A DNA stretch of 64,000 bases from Cristatella mucedo (GCA_009760855.2 WPIO01000162.1:1-64000); one strand, 5' to 3'. Shown: positions 1 to 11,400, numbered from the stretch's first letter. The notes: generated by a model not told the origin, from the sequence alone. A program made the numbers and translations.

Positions 1-360
1 TGATCAATGGTGTCGAAGGCAGCAGACAGATCTAGCAGAGCTAGGGCAGTGACATTCCCGTCGTCGTTGCCTCGTTTGATGTCATTGTGAACACGGTGGA
101 GAGCAGTTTCATTGGAGTGCTGCCTCTTGAAGCCTGATTGAAATGTTTCTGACATTCCATTATTTTCAATGTGTTTAACCAGCTGCTTAGCAACACTTTT
201 TTCAAGAATCTTTTATATGAAAGGAAGAAGGGAAACTGGGCGATAGATTGGTAGGACCTCTGTGTCTAATCCAGGCTTTTTAAGAATTGGTCTAACGATT
301 GCCAACTTTAAGGTCTTGGGGACGACTCCTTTTCCCAAAAAAGCATTAAAATGTGCAATT
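1..360 (-). mobile_element. L2/CR1-type LINE reverse transcriptase fragment, cut by window edge
   Basis: Translated on the minus strand this stretch gives the N-terminal half of a LINE reverse transcriptase. Read 5' to 3' it shows an IYRPVSLLPF-like segment, then a FQSGF stretch, then an LDLSAAFDTID catalytic block that ends at the window's first base. The frame is interrupted, so this is a decayed copy. The sequence differs enough from the 59-60 kb element to suggest another subfamily. Family is inferred from motif order; the clade (L2, CR1 or Daphne-like) is not settled. Confidence 0.7.
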
Positions 361-1039
361 TAAAATGTATAAAATGTATGCGTTAGATAGCTCACTATTT
401 GGTCAGTGGATGCGTGCGAATTTTTCAAACTAGTTATAACGACAGACAATCTATAGTTCTTGCCTTCTGACGCCAAGAGCTACTTGCAATATTTGTGCGT
501 TTCAAAATTTCTTCCCAAAATCAAAGTTCTTGCGAATGTTGTAAGCGGAAATTGATACAGCTTAGACCTGCTAAAGGCATGCCTGTTCGCTATTTGACCG
601 AAGAAAGTAAGAAATGACTTGCCCCTGGGCATCTGAACGCTTACTGGTTCAAGCGGCGTTGCCTACCACTACGCTGGCAGGGGCTGCAGCTTCGCTCACC
701 TTCTGAGAAACCTTCCTATTAGGTATAATTAAGAGTGCCTATTATCGTTTAGCTGTCCTCTTTCAAATGGAATCCTAGTTGGGTTTTCTGTGGTTTTTCG
801 TGTCATAAGCGAGCGATGCTGTCGCAGCTGGAGAGCAGCATATTTGCTTTTATTAACGGTATTATCTCAAGCCGCTCTATGTGGTCTCCCTGACATGCTG
901 CTTCTGTAAATTACTCAAATCTAGAGGTCATCAGGCCAACCGTAGCTCCGGCTGCAAATCTTAACGTGCTCGCTAGTCTTTAGGCCTGCGAAATCGGGCA
1001 CATACAGTTAGTGTAAAATTCTGCAGCTAGGCTTGTACA
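361..1039. other. Unassigned intergenic sequence
   Basis: No convincing coding frame, RNA gene or recognised repeat was seen here. It separates two LINE fragments of opposite orientation and may be eroded LINE sequence. Confidence 0.4.
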
Positions 1040-1770
1040 TCGTAAGGGCCACAGCGGTCAAATTGACCCAGTTCTTGCTGACCTGCACTGGCTCCCAGAC
1101 AAGCTTGGCATCGGGTTAGAGGTCCTGGCACTCATATATACGTCCCTTCATTCTGTGGTTCTAGCCTACCTATCAGATCTTCCTCCACCAGGCTAAGCAT
1201 AGTACTGCCAAGTTTTTTGAAGCTTATGCCGAGCTAGTTTGGTCCAGTGCATGCTCCGACCAAGGTCTGGCGGAAGTCGTGGGCTTGACCCCCCCAAGGC
1301 AAATGTGAAGTGACTGAATAGAGATTAAGTTATCCTGGGGTGATATACAAATGAATTATATATTTCTTTAATCGCTTAGCTACTCCTCGTAAGAGTCCCA
1401 AATTGTTAGGGGACCGTGCCTTTAGTCTGTATGCTTCCACAGCCTAGCCCTTCATTCTGACATGCATCACAATATCCATTGACTTGACTCTTATAATGAG
1501 GCTAAACGCATCTATCTATTGCTGCATTTAATGGGTCAATATGGTTCAATTTTTTGGATTCGTGCGTGCTGACACTGTGCATACTGCTACTAACCATTTT
1601 TGCATCCTGACCCTGTGCATACCACCTCTAACCATGCTATGCTTGTTATCACTGAGCATGCTACCACTAACCATTCGACAGTGCTTCCATTTTAGCACAT
1701 GAAGAGTGCCTGGATAGAGACTACGTAATTCCGAGGCTGCTGTGCAAATGTACTACAATTATTATTATTA
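1040..1770 (+). mobile_element. L2-type LINE 3' end, split by a SINE
   Basis: The left part (1040-1226) encodes the C-terminal LADLHWLP motif of the L2-type RT protein, aligned with the well preserved copy at 59.3-60.5 kb. After a SINE (1227-1362) the same element resumes: a GDRAF-SLYASTAW stretch near 1400-1445, then the 3' untranslated region with its repeated TGCTGAC...CTAACCA segments from 1567, ending in a short ATT repeat near 1770. The matching order on both sides shows that one LINE was interrupted. Heavily diverged. Confidence 0.7.
1227..1362 (+). mobile_element. tRNA-headed SINE (family A) nested in an L2 LINE
   Basis: The head resembles a tRNA with a TGGTCCAG-type A box and a GTGGGCTTGA-type B box. 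The tail ends in the stem-loop shared with the L2-type LINE and then ATGAATTATA. It sits inside the L2 copy at 1040-1770, so it inserted after that LINE. The B box has diverged from the usual GGGCTCGAGCCC of this family. Confidence 0.7.
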
Positions 1771-2469
1771 GAGATGTAGAGCAGGCATGCACGATCCGTG
1801 ATTACGTCTAGCAGGCTACAAACTGCCCCCTTGAATAAACTGTAACCAACAGGCTGGCCCCAGCAAGAGATGTTATTCTGACAGCGTTATGCAAATGTAT
1901 TATTGTTATTAATAGTAGTAGCATTGTTATTATTATTATAATTATTATTATCAGAGGCGTAGAACCCGACTTGATACTGCATTTGATTTCTCAATTCCGT
2001 AGCACATACTGCCAGGACCTCAGGTCAGGATGCTTTTATTATGACACCTGCCCGCCCGCATGCGGCTGTACAGACCGTAGAGGAGTTGCGGCTGGTCCCT
2101 AAGGACAAGCCTTCACTACTGAAATGGAGGTCAATCCTAAGTCGAAGGAGGCTTCCTTAAACGATATTATTCCACAGAGATCCTACCCACAATACCGATG
2201 CAGGTGCAAAGTGTGGAGTTGCAGGTGTTGAGGCGAGGTCGAGCATCGACGAACCAACCGGCTGTAAATCTCTGGATAAGGCGTACATGAGCCTTACGAG
2301 TGAAGCCACCGCGAATTACAGCAGGCGGAGCGCTCCGCCACAAATCAGGACGCCCACGAAGGTCTCATGGGTGTATTTTGACAGGACGCAGTGATAGCCC
2401 AGGACGAAATGTGGTAGCTAGTTGTCGTCATCGTTAGTTATCGTTATCACTAGTTATCTTTATCGTTGC
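1771..2469. other. Unassigned, with ATT-rich tracts and a decayed LINE-like tail
   Basis: Contains ATT-rich tracts (1905-1955) that look like old L2 tails and a GTTATCGTTATC-like degenerate minisatellite at about 2425-2490. No gene seen. Confidence 0.35.
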
Positions 2470-3800
2470 TTATCGTTATTTTATCGTTAGGGATAATGTC
2501 TTGATAAATTACAACCAGAGTCCTCGGTAACTAAGGAGTCCATTACCACGGCACCTCATGAATCCTGGGACAGCTGGTCCGGTTCTTGTAGCAGCCATAA
2601 CGCACGTGGCGACGGCCGCTAGTGGTCCTCGATTCGGCGGCCGGTCAGCCTGGTGACACGGATGGAACTAGCGCGTCGTTTACCGGAAATCAGTCTGAAA
2701 ATGTTGATTCACTTCTACTCAAGGAAATTGAGGCGATTTCAAGTTCTCATTTATGTCGTTTATAGCTAGATATCTGTATGGACGAGCGCGGGTGAGCCGC
2801 CCGGCTGAAGCTTGGTTTGATCGCCAGCGGTATGAGACCTATCGTGGATATGTTCTGCTGATGCTATGCAAGGGTGTTTTTAGGCTGACCTGTTCCTAAG
2901 ATCCTTATTTATCTATTTATTGAATTGCTTGTGCGATGCATAGCGTTTCGTAATGCTGTCGCTTGGGGTTTTCAGTTTACCTGCGAACGACAGTCAAATG
3001 CCTGTAGTCGCGTATGTCATGTCCCTTAAAATAATGATCCGATTCCCTTAAGAATGTAGAACATATGATTGATTGTAGTTACATAACATTCTAGCCTTCT
3101 CGTGTGCATATTGGACCTCAGTAGAAAGACTTGTTTTGATTAAAAAGACTGCCTGTTTGTCATGCTAAGCCTTTGTCATAATTTCACTCACATGTCCTTA
3201 AAATGTCACAGGTAGGCTAATGTGACCCGATCAACGTGAAATTTGAAATATTTGCTCCTAAATGTGCTTCAAATTTGTATAGCGACAAACCAAGTAACAC
3301 AATCTTGTTTGTCGTCGCCCGTCATGCCTCTACAGCTTAAGTTGGCTTCTCTGAGTGCTTTCCCAACAGTAGCACTCTGACCCTCATCAGTTCTACAGCT
3401 TCGCCGAAACTAGATCGATAGACGTGAGATTTGGAATATAGGTGGGGCGGGGCTCACCAGCCATGCGTTTGCTACCCTGCTCATCTAGGCATTATCGGTC
3501 TGTATGCTTAAGATGTGCCTGTCACAAAATGTCCTTAAACTTGGATCGTGATGCCAGTCAACAGTTTCATGTCAATTTTTTTTGGTGTGGCAATTGCAAG
3601 CCAAATGTCCTGCATCTTTTGAGGGGTTTGCCATATTTGTAGAGTGACCGGTATTGAGTATGTTATTATATTATTGTTATTATTGAGTCGTTCTTTGTAC
3701 CAATTTACATGCCATTCATTTTATTGGTCGTCGTACAATATCAATAAATGTGCTGTTGGGAAGGTATGGTGGGGACCATAACTCCCACTGCTGTGTGACA
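2470..3800 (+). repeat. Left arm of a long inverted repeat (about 1.3 kb)
   Basis: This stretch matches the reverse complement of about 16515-17815 in the same order along its whole length, at moderate identity with many small indels. Shared landmarks include TATCGTTAGGGAT with a following TTGATAAATTACAA, the CACGAGAAGGCT block, and AACTCCCACT near the right end. It is noncoding as far as I can see. It may be two copies of an unnamed interspersed repeat in opposite orientation rather than the termini of one element. Confidence 0.65.
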
Positions 3801-4239
3801 CACCCCCTTAGCCACAGGTTGGCTCACACCCATGCACACTGTGGCTCTTGCTTGCAAGCCGGCTTTCCGACGGCTATGTCGTCTATTACAGAAGCCATCT
3901 AACGTTGTCTATAGTTGTCGTAGTGGTGTCGTCCACTCTTAATTACAAAGCGTTGAGTTAGTGTTGTGGTATCTCTTTACAACATTCGATCAGTGTCGCT
4001 TGTGTTCGCTTTTAAATCAGAACACTCCACCTTTCCTGTGGAGCTCGGCTGGGTTGGCATCTCGAGGAGTGTACCTCAGACTCCTTCAAACATTGCCAGT
4101 GATAATAGTTGCTCTTGCTGCAATCTTCGAATCAGTGACTTGTAGGCTATTGCTGTATTACATGTCGGCGCTCGAGAATGCGACTTGCCCGAGTTGCTGA
4201 CGTTTTATTTTACCTGCCCGCAGAGGTCACTTGTTGGTG
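3801..4239. other. Unassigned intergenic sequence
   Basis: Short open frames occur but none has recognisable content. The right end runs into LINE coding sequence. Confidence 0.35.
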
Positions 4240-4810
4240 TAGCTCCTCTGCTTACCTCGGTGCCCTCAGCTATTATGCCACTACAGCGGACTATGAATAT
4301 GGCTGCAAGGCTAGTCTTCAAGTCCCAGCTGTTTGAGCACGTGTCTCCTTTGCTGAAAGAGCTAGGATGGTTGCCGGTTGAGCAAAGGATACAGAGCAAA
4401 TTTCTTACGCTGACCCGCAAGGCCCGCCACGGCTGGCTCCTCCATACCTAGTTGAACTGCTACATCAGTTTCAGCTTGTTCGTGCCCTGAGGTCCTGTGT
4501 GGACAATAAATTAGCTGTCCCATTCTTCCGCTTAAAAACAGAAGCTTTAGCTCTGCAGGTCCTAGACTGGGGAACTCGCTTCCACAATTCTTACGCAACG
4601 ACATCTACTCTCCTACTGCCGACTATGGCACATCTTTTTCAGCGGTCCTGAGCTGGTACTTCTATGCTACTCACTACCTCAACTGCTCTCCTGACTCTGC
4701 TATGCTTCCCACTTTCTCTTTGTTGCGTGAGACGAAGTCTGTTGGCTACCGAATGCGTATCGAAAGCCGCTTAGGCTGTGAGTGCGCTATACAAAACTCT
4801 CCTGCGTAAC
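4240..4810 (+). mobile_element. Second CR1-like LINE family, C-terminal end
   Basis: The frame opening near 4240 encodes QRTMNMAARLVF followed by LKELGWLPVEQRI, the usual C-terminal end of CR1/L2-type RT proteins. The next stretch (ALRSCVDNKLAVP, then a WNSLP-like zone in other frames) continues the same pattern with breaks. It ends near 4760-4800 with a GTGAGTGCGCTATACAAA-type 3' terminus, unlike the L2 tail elsewhere, so I treat it as a different family. A second partial copy lies at 8575-8720. Confidence 0.65.
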
Positions 4811-4959
4811 ACCCACATAGTCTTTATGACTTTGTGGAGTTACAGACGGAGATACATTACATTACTCATTCGTTGCCAAGCATGCAAGGCTTGCCTCCTG
4901 CCACCGACCCATGCGGCTGACCTGCCACTGCTTATTGCCCGAGCTGGCATCTTGCCTTG

Positions 4960-5370
4960 AATGTTCAAGCATAGCTTGTCGATAAGGTCCGTGTGATTCC
5001 TCCTTTGTTTGATTCTGCCTGCCGACACTGCATGCTGCCACTAACCGTACGTGCATGCTGACCCTGTGCATGTCACCTCTAACCAGTTTCTGATTGTTGT
5101 CATTAAGCACGTCACCGCTAACAGATATATATATATATAATTCATTCGTCTAGCGCCCTAAGAGAACTTCATTTCTCTTCAGGAGTATCATGCCACGGGG
5201 CTTGAGCCCCGACCTTGGTCCGAGCAATCACATGTACCCGTGGGCCAAACCAACAGGGCATTAGCCATACGATCATGCTTCCTTTGCAGCAAATGTTAAG
5301 TGCCTAGAAAGCGATGAAGTTCCCTGCTGGCACAATAGAGATGTATCATTATTATTATTATTATTATTAT
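4960..5370 (+). mobile_element. L2-type LINE 3' end, split by a SINE
   Basis: GTGTGATTCCTCC near 4990, then the TGCCGACACTG...CTAACC repeats (5020-5125), belong to the L2 3' untranslated region. The element is broken at about 5127 by an AT run and a minus-strand SINE, then resumes at 5275 with TTCCTTTGCAGCAAATG and the terminal stem, ending in an ATT repeat at 5345-5370. Order and phase of the landmarks match intact copies. Confidence 0.7.
5138..5260 (-). mobile_element. SINE family A (minus strand) inside an L2 tail
   Basis: Read on the minus strand it has the tRNA-like head (TGGTTTGG near 5250), a diverged B box around GGGGCTTGAGCCCC-like sequence, and a 3' tail whose stem is partly lost. 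It separates the two halves of an L2 3' end, giving a relative age: L2 first, SINE second. Confidence 0.65.
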
Positions 5371-5876
5371 TGTGCCAGTCTTGGTACCCATTGTTTTTCT
5401 CTTCCTCTTCTACTAACCTCTCGATCCTTAGCCTGCAAGTTGGCAATTGTAATGCCACTCGTCGGCCTAGGTATAAATACACAACATAACAATATGCTTT
5501 CTGAATATCAAGTGCAATATTATTATTATCTTCCAGCATCACCTATAGGCAAGCATTTTCAAGTTATCAGCACTGTCAAAATCAGCAGCACATTCTTAGA
5601 CCAGGCTAGTTGTTCTTGACCCTGAAGGGAATTAGAGCTCAGAGGCTCTGCCAGCTATTCCTACCTGTTGGCTTGAAATCAATAGCTGACTAATCTGCTG
5701 CCCTCGTGGGCCACATAGCTCAAGCTGTTCGTGCTCAACTGGTTTAGCCCCTGCCTTATAGGCATTTTGTAGCTGATATACCGTTCAGCCGGCATATGTT
5801 TAGACTTCAGGAATTACTGAGGCCTTGCCTAACTTGCTTACATGCTCAGTGGGGTACGGACATTTCCCCGGTAGCC
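5371..5876. other. Unassigned, with ATT repeat
   Basis: A second ATT run sits near 5517-5530. Frames across it are shadows of the simple repeat. No gene or element was recognised. Confidence 0.35.
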
Positions 5877-7403
5877 GGACAATTCGGAGCAGACAATTTG
5901 CAATGTATTCATTTTTTGTATTTTAAACGCATTATAAACACGCTTTCAATTAGTGAGTACATAGTTTTGAAACCTAGCCGATTTCAATTTACCAAGATAT
6001 TTAATTACACAATAAGTGAGTACATGGTAGCTAGGGGGATTAGTGTATATAAGCATGACTGAAAAGGTCAGTGGACAGACACCTTTGGAACTTGCAAGTC
6101 CAGCATCATAGTCTGTGAGACATTATGGATTTTAGTATTTCGATAGGTTTTTGTTTCCTATTTTAATTTTAACTATGCAATATCAGCAGATATCGTCAGC
6201 TTGAACCTCAGATCAACAATAATCTTCCTGCTGAACTTCAGTTTACCTCGAATGGTCGACCTTTCCTGTGACATGATATTGACTTTAAATTGTTTGCAGC
6301 AGCGGAAGATCTTCAATTCCTTAGTGGATGCAGAGTACGGTTAGCCGACGGAACTTTTAAAGTGAGTCCAGCTGAATATACACAACTGTACACTATTCAT
6401 GGAACACGTGATGGCATCAATATTCCGTGAATCTTCGCCTTGCTGCCAAATAAAACTGAATCTACTTACACAGCTTTGTTGATGAAATTGAAAGAGATTG
6501 AACCTCGATTACAACCACACGCCTTCATAACCGACTTCGAAAAAGCAGCAATAAATGCGTTCACAAGAGTCTTCCAGCCACAGATTCACGGCTGCCATTT
6601 CCATTTTGGACAATGCATCCGGCATAAAGTTCAAGAATATGGATACACGGGGAGATACAGCACCGAACCCGAATATGCAATGCACATCCGAATGCTAGTC
6701 TCTTTGGCTTGTGTTCCAAACAGCGATAAAGTTCGTGTTTATGAAGAACTGATAAAGCTCGGTTCATTGCAAGAAGTTGACCAACCACTTCGAAGATACT
6801 TTCATTGGAAGACAACGACAATGAGCTGTTGCTCTGTTTTCACCCGACATCTGGGATTGCAACCAAGTTGTGCATGACGATACTCCTCGAACTAACAACA
6901 GTGGAAGGATGGCACAGTGCATTTGCACGGTACAAATTGCTCAGTACAAATCAGTACAAATTGCTCACCCAACTCTGCTGAGGTTGATAGTAAAACTTCA
7001 GAAGGAACAGAACACAAATCAGCTGGTCGTCGAACGTCTACTTGCTGGTGAAGATCCTCCCCTGAGGAAAAAGAAACATCGAGACCTGGATCGTCGATTG
7101 CACATGGTTGTGTTAGATTACTAAAATTGTTCATCAATTGATTACTTACACGGATGTAGTCACAACATTAATTTAATGGATTAACATTTAGTATACCGGT
7201 AACATTTTAAAAATGTGATGTTTGCAAAAGTTGCTGGTGTTTGCTGTGATTTTTTTGTAGTAAGCTAAATAAACCTTACTTTATACGGTATTATAGTTCT
7301 ATTAAACATTATTACTAAAAAAAATTCGTTTAAATTTCAAATAGATATTATAAATATCCTGCTCCAAATAGTCTGCGACGAATTGTCCTGCTCTGAATTG
7401 GCC
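5877..7403 (+). mobile_element. Mutator-like (MULE) DNA transposon, decayed
   Basis: A transposase pseudogene (about 6190-7124) lies between two imperfect terminal inverted repeats: left GGACAATTCGGAGCAGACAA at 5877-5896, right 7379-7403, which reads GGCCAATTCAGAGCAGGACA on the minus strand. A stretch of alternating CATTTCCCC and GGGGAAATG motifs lies just outside each end (5859-5869, 7438-7450) and again at 7958-8010, so the true ends may lie further out, up to about 8010. Family from MULE motifs; TIRs seen directly. Confidence 0.7.
6190..7124 (+). pseudogene. MULE transposase pseudogene
   Basis: The first part reads LADGTFKVSPAEYTQLYTIHG, typical of the start of the MULE transposase core (Pfam MULE family, an RNase H-fold DDE enzyme that cuts and pastes the element). 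The main frame (6440-6877) continues with LLPNKTESTYTALLMKLK, then FITDFEKAAINA and GCHFHFGQCI, which carry the second catalytic Asp and the C/H motif of the family. Further on PRTNNS and the W-H zone appear in another frame (6870-7124), ending LHMVVLDY. In-frame stops (one after NGRPFL, one at GINIP) and at least one frameshift between 6800 and 6900 make it inactive. A small duplication of CAGTACAAATTGCTCA lies near 6940-6965. Confidence 0.8.
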
Positions 7404-7847
7404 TAGAACCTATTTCCCCTGGACTTCCCCCCCCCCCGACATTTCCCCTGAGGTAGGGTATTTCCTCCCCTTCCATATGGAAAGGCCTTGATATAAGCTG
7501 TCTTGTTTACAGATCTTTAAAAAAACATAGTTTACAACGTATTTCTACATTAGTCATTAGAAATGCAGTCGTTGTGGCCCTGCTTTTCGGCAGACCACCA
7601 AGTGCAAGGTCAAAGCTTTGCCCCAGGCAGCCATCAGCAGACCCTTGCAGTATCCTCGGCTGCTGCCGACACAGCCTTTGCCCCTCCCGACATCGGCACT
7701 GCCTGCTACCACCTGTCCAAACCTCACTGACGTTGCAGTCGTTGATGCACCTGGCTTAGCGCTTCAACCGACACTGCTGTATCGCCTTCTGAGTCGCCAC
7801 TTATACTAAGTTGATTTAATTTCAATAGAGCATAAACTTTATTTGAT

Positions 7848-7922
<75 letters not shown>

Positions 7923-8290
7923 ATCTGCATTCTTAGTTTAACATTCATCAATGTAGGGGGAAATGTCCTAGGAGGGTTGTCCTCGGGTCCAAGGGGGGGA
8001 TGTCCTACAACTGCTCAGTGCCCTCCTGCCTTGGCCCAACACGTGTGCCTTTGTAGCATCGTTTGCTCTGCTCATGCAGTTGTTTCGTGATTTGTCAATT
8101 CAACTGTTGCAGGATATGACACATCTGTTGTTGATTACCAATGCCCACAAGACACAGTCTGTTAATAATTGGTACTTCAGAATGATGACCGAACAGGCCA
8201 GGCAAGAGCAGCCGACGTGTCCAGATCAGCAAGGTAAGGGTTTAAACCTTCTCGAAGGTTCCTTCTGTAATATCTGTTGGCTGGGCACTT
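7404..8290. other. Element flank with a long TA microsatellite, no gene
   Basis: Contains a C-run and CATTTCCCC motifs (7425-7475), a TA dinucleotide repeat at 7850-7914, and a GGGGAAATGTCC motif cluster at 7958-8010 that resembles MULE terminal sequence. A frame near 7560 has CSRCGPAF followed by TTKCK, vaguely zinc-knuckle-like, but this is too short to call. Confidence 0.4.
7850..7914. repeat. (TA)n microsatellite
   Basis: Uninterrupted alternating TA for about 65 bases. Apparent Ile-Tyr open frames here are artefacts of the repeat. Confidence 0.95.
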
Positions 8291-8294
8291 TATA

Positions 8295-8410
8295 AAAATA
8301 ACAATAATAATAACAATACATCTCAATCCACAACATAACTCAATCTCTTTCTAGTCGCTTTACAATTTCTGCAAAGGAAGCACGATACTGTTGTGTCGTT
8401 CACTCGTGCA
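8295..8410 (-). mobile_element. L2-type LINE 3' tail fragment
   Basis: AATAATAATAACAATA followed by a diverged copy of the terminal stem region and TTTGCAGCAAAT-like sequence (here TTTCTGCAAAGG) identify the 3' end of an L2 element on the minus strand. Only about 115 bases remain. Confidence 0.65.
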
Positions 8411-8574
8411 TGAGAGTAAGCTTAAAGGGTAAACTTGCTGGCCTCTTCTTCAGTCACCAAATACGCTTTTCAACACCTGGAGGTCGACCACTGCCCCACA
8501 GAAGTTTTTAAAGGCAATGCCTTTTCGATGCCGTGTGCCATCGCTTTGCCAGTTGGCTTGCCTAGCAGTGGGCC

Positions 8575-8720
8575 ATGTATATGCAACGCCTAGTTGAACT
8601 GTTTCACCAGTTCCATTTTCCTTGTGCCCTCTGGTCCTATTTTTGGACGGCGAATTAGCTCTTCATTTCATATGCCTAATAGCTATTGGTGACAGAAGCT
8701 TCGTCGTGAAACATAATATA
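8575..8720 (+). mobile_element. Second CR1-like LINE family, short fragment
   Basis: CCTAGTTGAACTG followed by TTCACCAGTTCC and CTGGTCCTAT matches 4450-4540 in order, so this is another piece of the same LINE family near its C-terminal coding end. Confidence 0.55.
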
Positions 8721-9481
8721 GGCTTGGTTCACTATCCTATGTTGTTAAGATGAACTGCTCATGTTGTCTTGCGGTAAGTATACCTGGCACACGTCCCCGA
8801 TGTCCTAGAGCTTGGTTAGGCGACACTTTCACAAATTGACATGTCAAAATAATTTCCTCTTCTTTTTTGTAGTTTTCCTTACCACGCCAGGCATAGTGCA
8901 TCTTTTTAGGGGATTTGCATATATGCACAGTAATATATGTACACTGACTGATCTTGAATCAGTTCATCTGACAATATAGCTATGTTTTATAAGGTCGAGT
9001 GAAAAAACGTTACTCTGACACTTACAAGTCATCAAAGAGTAAACATGACGGCTGTGGTTACATCAAATGATAGGTAGCATTATCCTTGTTGTTTTTGCCA
9101 ATGTGCATGGCAATCAGCCTCAGTGTTTCAAAAATATCAATAAATTTTCTCGCAAGGAAGCATAATCTCATCGTGTTGTGCCATGGCTCCTTACCCAACA
9201 GGCCATTCTCCTCTGCTGGTATTGGGTGTAGCCTTTGTGTACCCACTTGTGATGGTGGCACACAGATGTCAAGAGTTTATGGTCGTGGCTTTTCCAGCAT
9301 GTCACGCGTGCATTGTTTAAGCCAACGTGATTAGTGTTAAGAAGAGGGCTTATTTTCTTTTTAGCTATTTCAAGAGGAAAAATCGTCATCACCAGACCTA
9401 GTCAGCTACTTAAGCAGCCGGCTCTCATGCCAGGTACTGTGCTTGGTTTTGAGTACTGTAATGTGAATTCGTTCATGTGAT

Positions 9482-9485
<4 letters not shown>
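8721..9485. other. Unassigned intergenic sequence
   Basis: Short frames on both strands show no family resemblance. Nothing supportable was seen. Confidence 0.35.

Positions 9486-9561
<76 letters not shown>
9486..9561. repeat. (GT)n microsatellite
   Basis: About 76 bases of alternating GT. The Thr-His open frame on the minus strand is an artefact. Confidence 0.95.
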
Positions 9562-9563
<2 letters not shown>

Positions 9564-9829
9564 CTCAATAATAATCTTAACTGTTATGATACATTCATGT
9601 AGCACCCTCAGCAAAATAAATCTCTAATTACTTTAGCTGTGCTATAAACGGAGCTTGACAAGACGGTAGTTATATCATGCAGAGTATCAGCATCCGTAAG
9701 GAGACAAGGGACAATCCGTAAGGACCGAGCAAATGCTTAAATGTGAAAGCAAATGGGAAAATGAGTTTCCTGCAATCAGGCACATCAGATTATGTGGAAA
9801 TGTCGTCATGGGATGTCATGACAGTCAGG

Positions 9830-10310
9830 ACAGACAGTTCAAGGTTATGAGAATGTGCGAACTAAAGGCATGGTGTCCAAAGGATTTGGGGTTGCTTCGA
9901 AGCACAGCTCAACTACGTAGTCAGGAGAGTGGGTGGTTCCAAGCCTAGCCTCACTGAGAAGTAGTTTTTATAGAGTCAGAAGCAAGATAATGATGGATCC
10001 TAAACACGAGCGACAAATCCCTATTAATGATTCTGCTGCTTGATGGGGAGCCAGATAAGCTTGGTGAGACGAACTGCAACTAACGACAAGCGTGGCTGAA
10101 GAGTTTTGCACCATTTATAAAAACCTTATTTCATAGGCCTTAAGACTTGTCAGTAGTCGTTAATCATAGAAGTTGTGACTGGATTTTGCGGATTTATGAA
10201 ATAATTTGGATTTGTTCAAGTATTAGTGGAATTGTCTGGTTTTACCGAACTGAAATAAGGCTCACTTGACTGTGGCGTTAATGTCATCGTCGATCTAGTT
10301 ATCCCATTCC
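9830..10310 (-). mobile_element. L2-type LINE fragment, diverged
   Basis: Minus-strand sequence aligns piecewise with 59440-59900 of the preserved L2. Landmarks are GTGTCCAAAGGATTT near 9872, GAGCGACAAA near 10010, AGAGTTTTGCACCA near 10100 and CTTGACTGTGGC near 10265. It covers the C-terminal coding region, with many substitutions and small indels. Confidence 0.65.
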
Positions 10311-10999
10311 TAAGTGGCCACTGCATCGGCTCTTAACTAGGTTACACTGCAAAAATGTATGCCTGTATATTCCGACCCTATTGTGTTGACACTGCATTTT
10401 ACCCAAGTACCTAGAAAGAAAGTCAGTCCTCCGAAGGCACTAACTTAACTTTGAATAACACTTGATTTTGTGACGTCCTGAATGATGTCTGCTGCCAAAG
10501 TCTGCAAGTTGCTTTGTATGTCGATGAGTGCTTGATGTTGCCTCGGCTGCCTAGTGCTGACCTTTCTATTGACGGCTGGTTGAATGAATGATATCGAACG
10601 ACTCCAGCCGTGGTGTAGACGTTGGTCCAACTTACTTGTCATACTGTTGTGCAACCTTCTTTCGGCTTTTTGCTGTTCCACATTGAGCATTATTTTTTTT
10701 AATTATCAAGTTGCAAGGGTTTGGAAAGAGTTTTTTACATACGGTGGGTGGCTTGGGAGTATCCAAGCACCGGCAAAGTGAAGTTGGGCAAGTATGCAGG
10801 GACTCGTGGTTTTGGGTTTTACCGTGCAATTTCTTTAGTAAATCCATCACCTGAATTTTTTTCATGCATCATGCACCTCATTAATGGCTGCAGCTTTATG
10901 AAACAGGCAGTCCGATTCAGCACCTGCCCTACTAAGCCTGTGATCTGGCTCATAGGTATTTCAGAAAGTGTGGTACATCGCATGACATAGCATGCCAGA
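10311..10999. other. Unassigned sequence
   Basis: Several short frames are present (for example a minus-strand frame at 10445-10690 and one at 10819-11010) but no family was recognised. The right part may belong to the 3' region of the neighbouring Tc1-type element. Confidence 0.35.
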
Positions 11000-11400
11000 C
11001 CGTTTGTCACATAATTCGGCCGGCAATCTAATGTGTTAGTGTCTAGAGCTCTCAGCCGACGCTGAACCTCATCCCACAGATGTCCAATCGGGTTAACGTT
11101 CCGGGCTCCGACTCAGCCACTGTAAGCATGTGAAATGAGGGGACCTGTCGAGAAACTGCAGCACAACTTTGACAGCATGTTTGGGATCGTTGTGCTGTTC
11201 ATGTAAAAAATAAGTTGCCTAGCAGTCGCACTGCAACGTCGTTCAGGATTCGAAGGCAGCTGTCTTTATTCATTATGCCCTCGATGGGGTGACAGGCTCC
11301 TACACCACCCGCTGTGAAGCCTCCATCAGCACCATCTCTGATCCGGACCCGAGCATCACGGTATGTTGACGTCAGACCTTCCACCTTCGTTCAGCTTGAA
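11000..11400 (-). pseudogene. Tc1/mariner-type transposase fragment
   Basis: Minus-strand translation gives GGFTAGGVGACHPIEGIMNK (near 11330-11270), then after breaks NPIGHLWDEVQRRLRALDT (near 11095-11040). These match the C-terminal half of Tc1-family transposases, where the motif is normally NPIE(H/N)LWDE. The third catalytic acidic residue (E) is replaced by G here, and at least one frameshift separates the blocks, so the enzyme is dead. N-terminal DNA-binding domains and inverted repeats were not seen. Confidence 0.75.

Noticed and set aside
1771-1960. CRISPR-like or regular array of short repeats
   Set aside because: Only irregular ATT-rich tracts typical of LINE tails.
7724-7951. Ile-Tyr repeat protein
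   Set aside because: Translation of a TA microsatellite.
9402-9614. Thr-His repeat protein
   Set aside because: Translation of a GT microsatellite.
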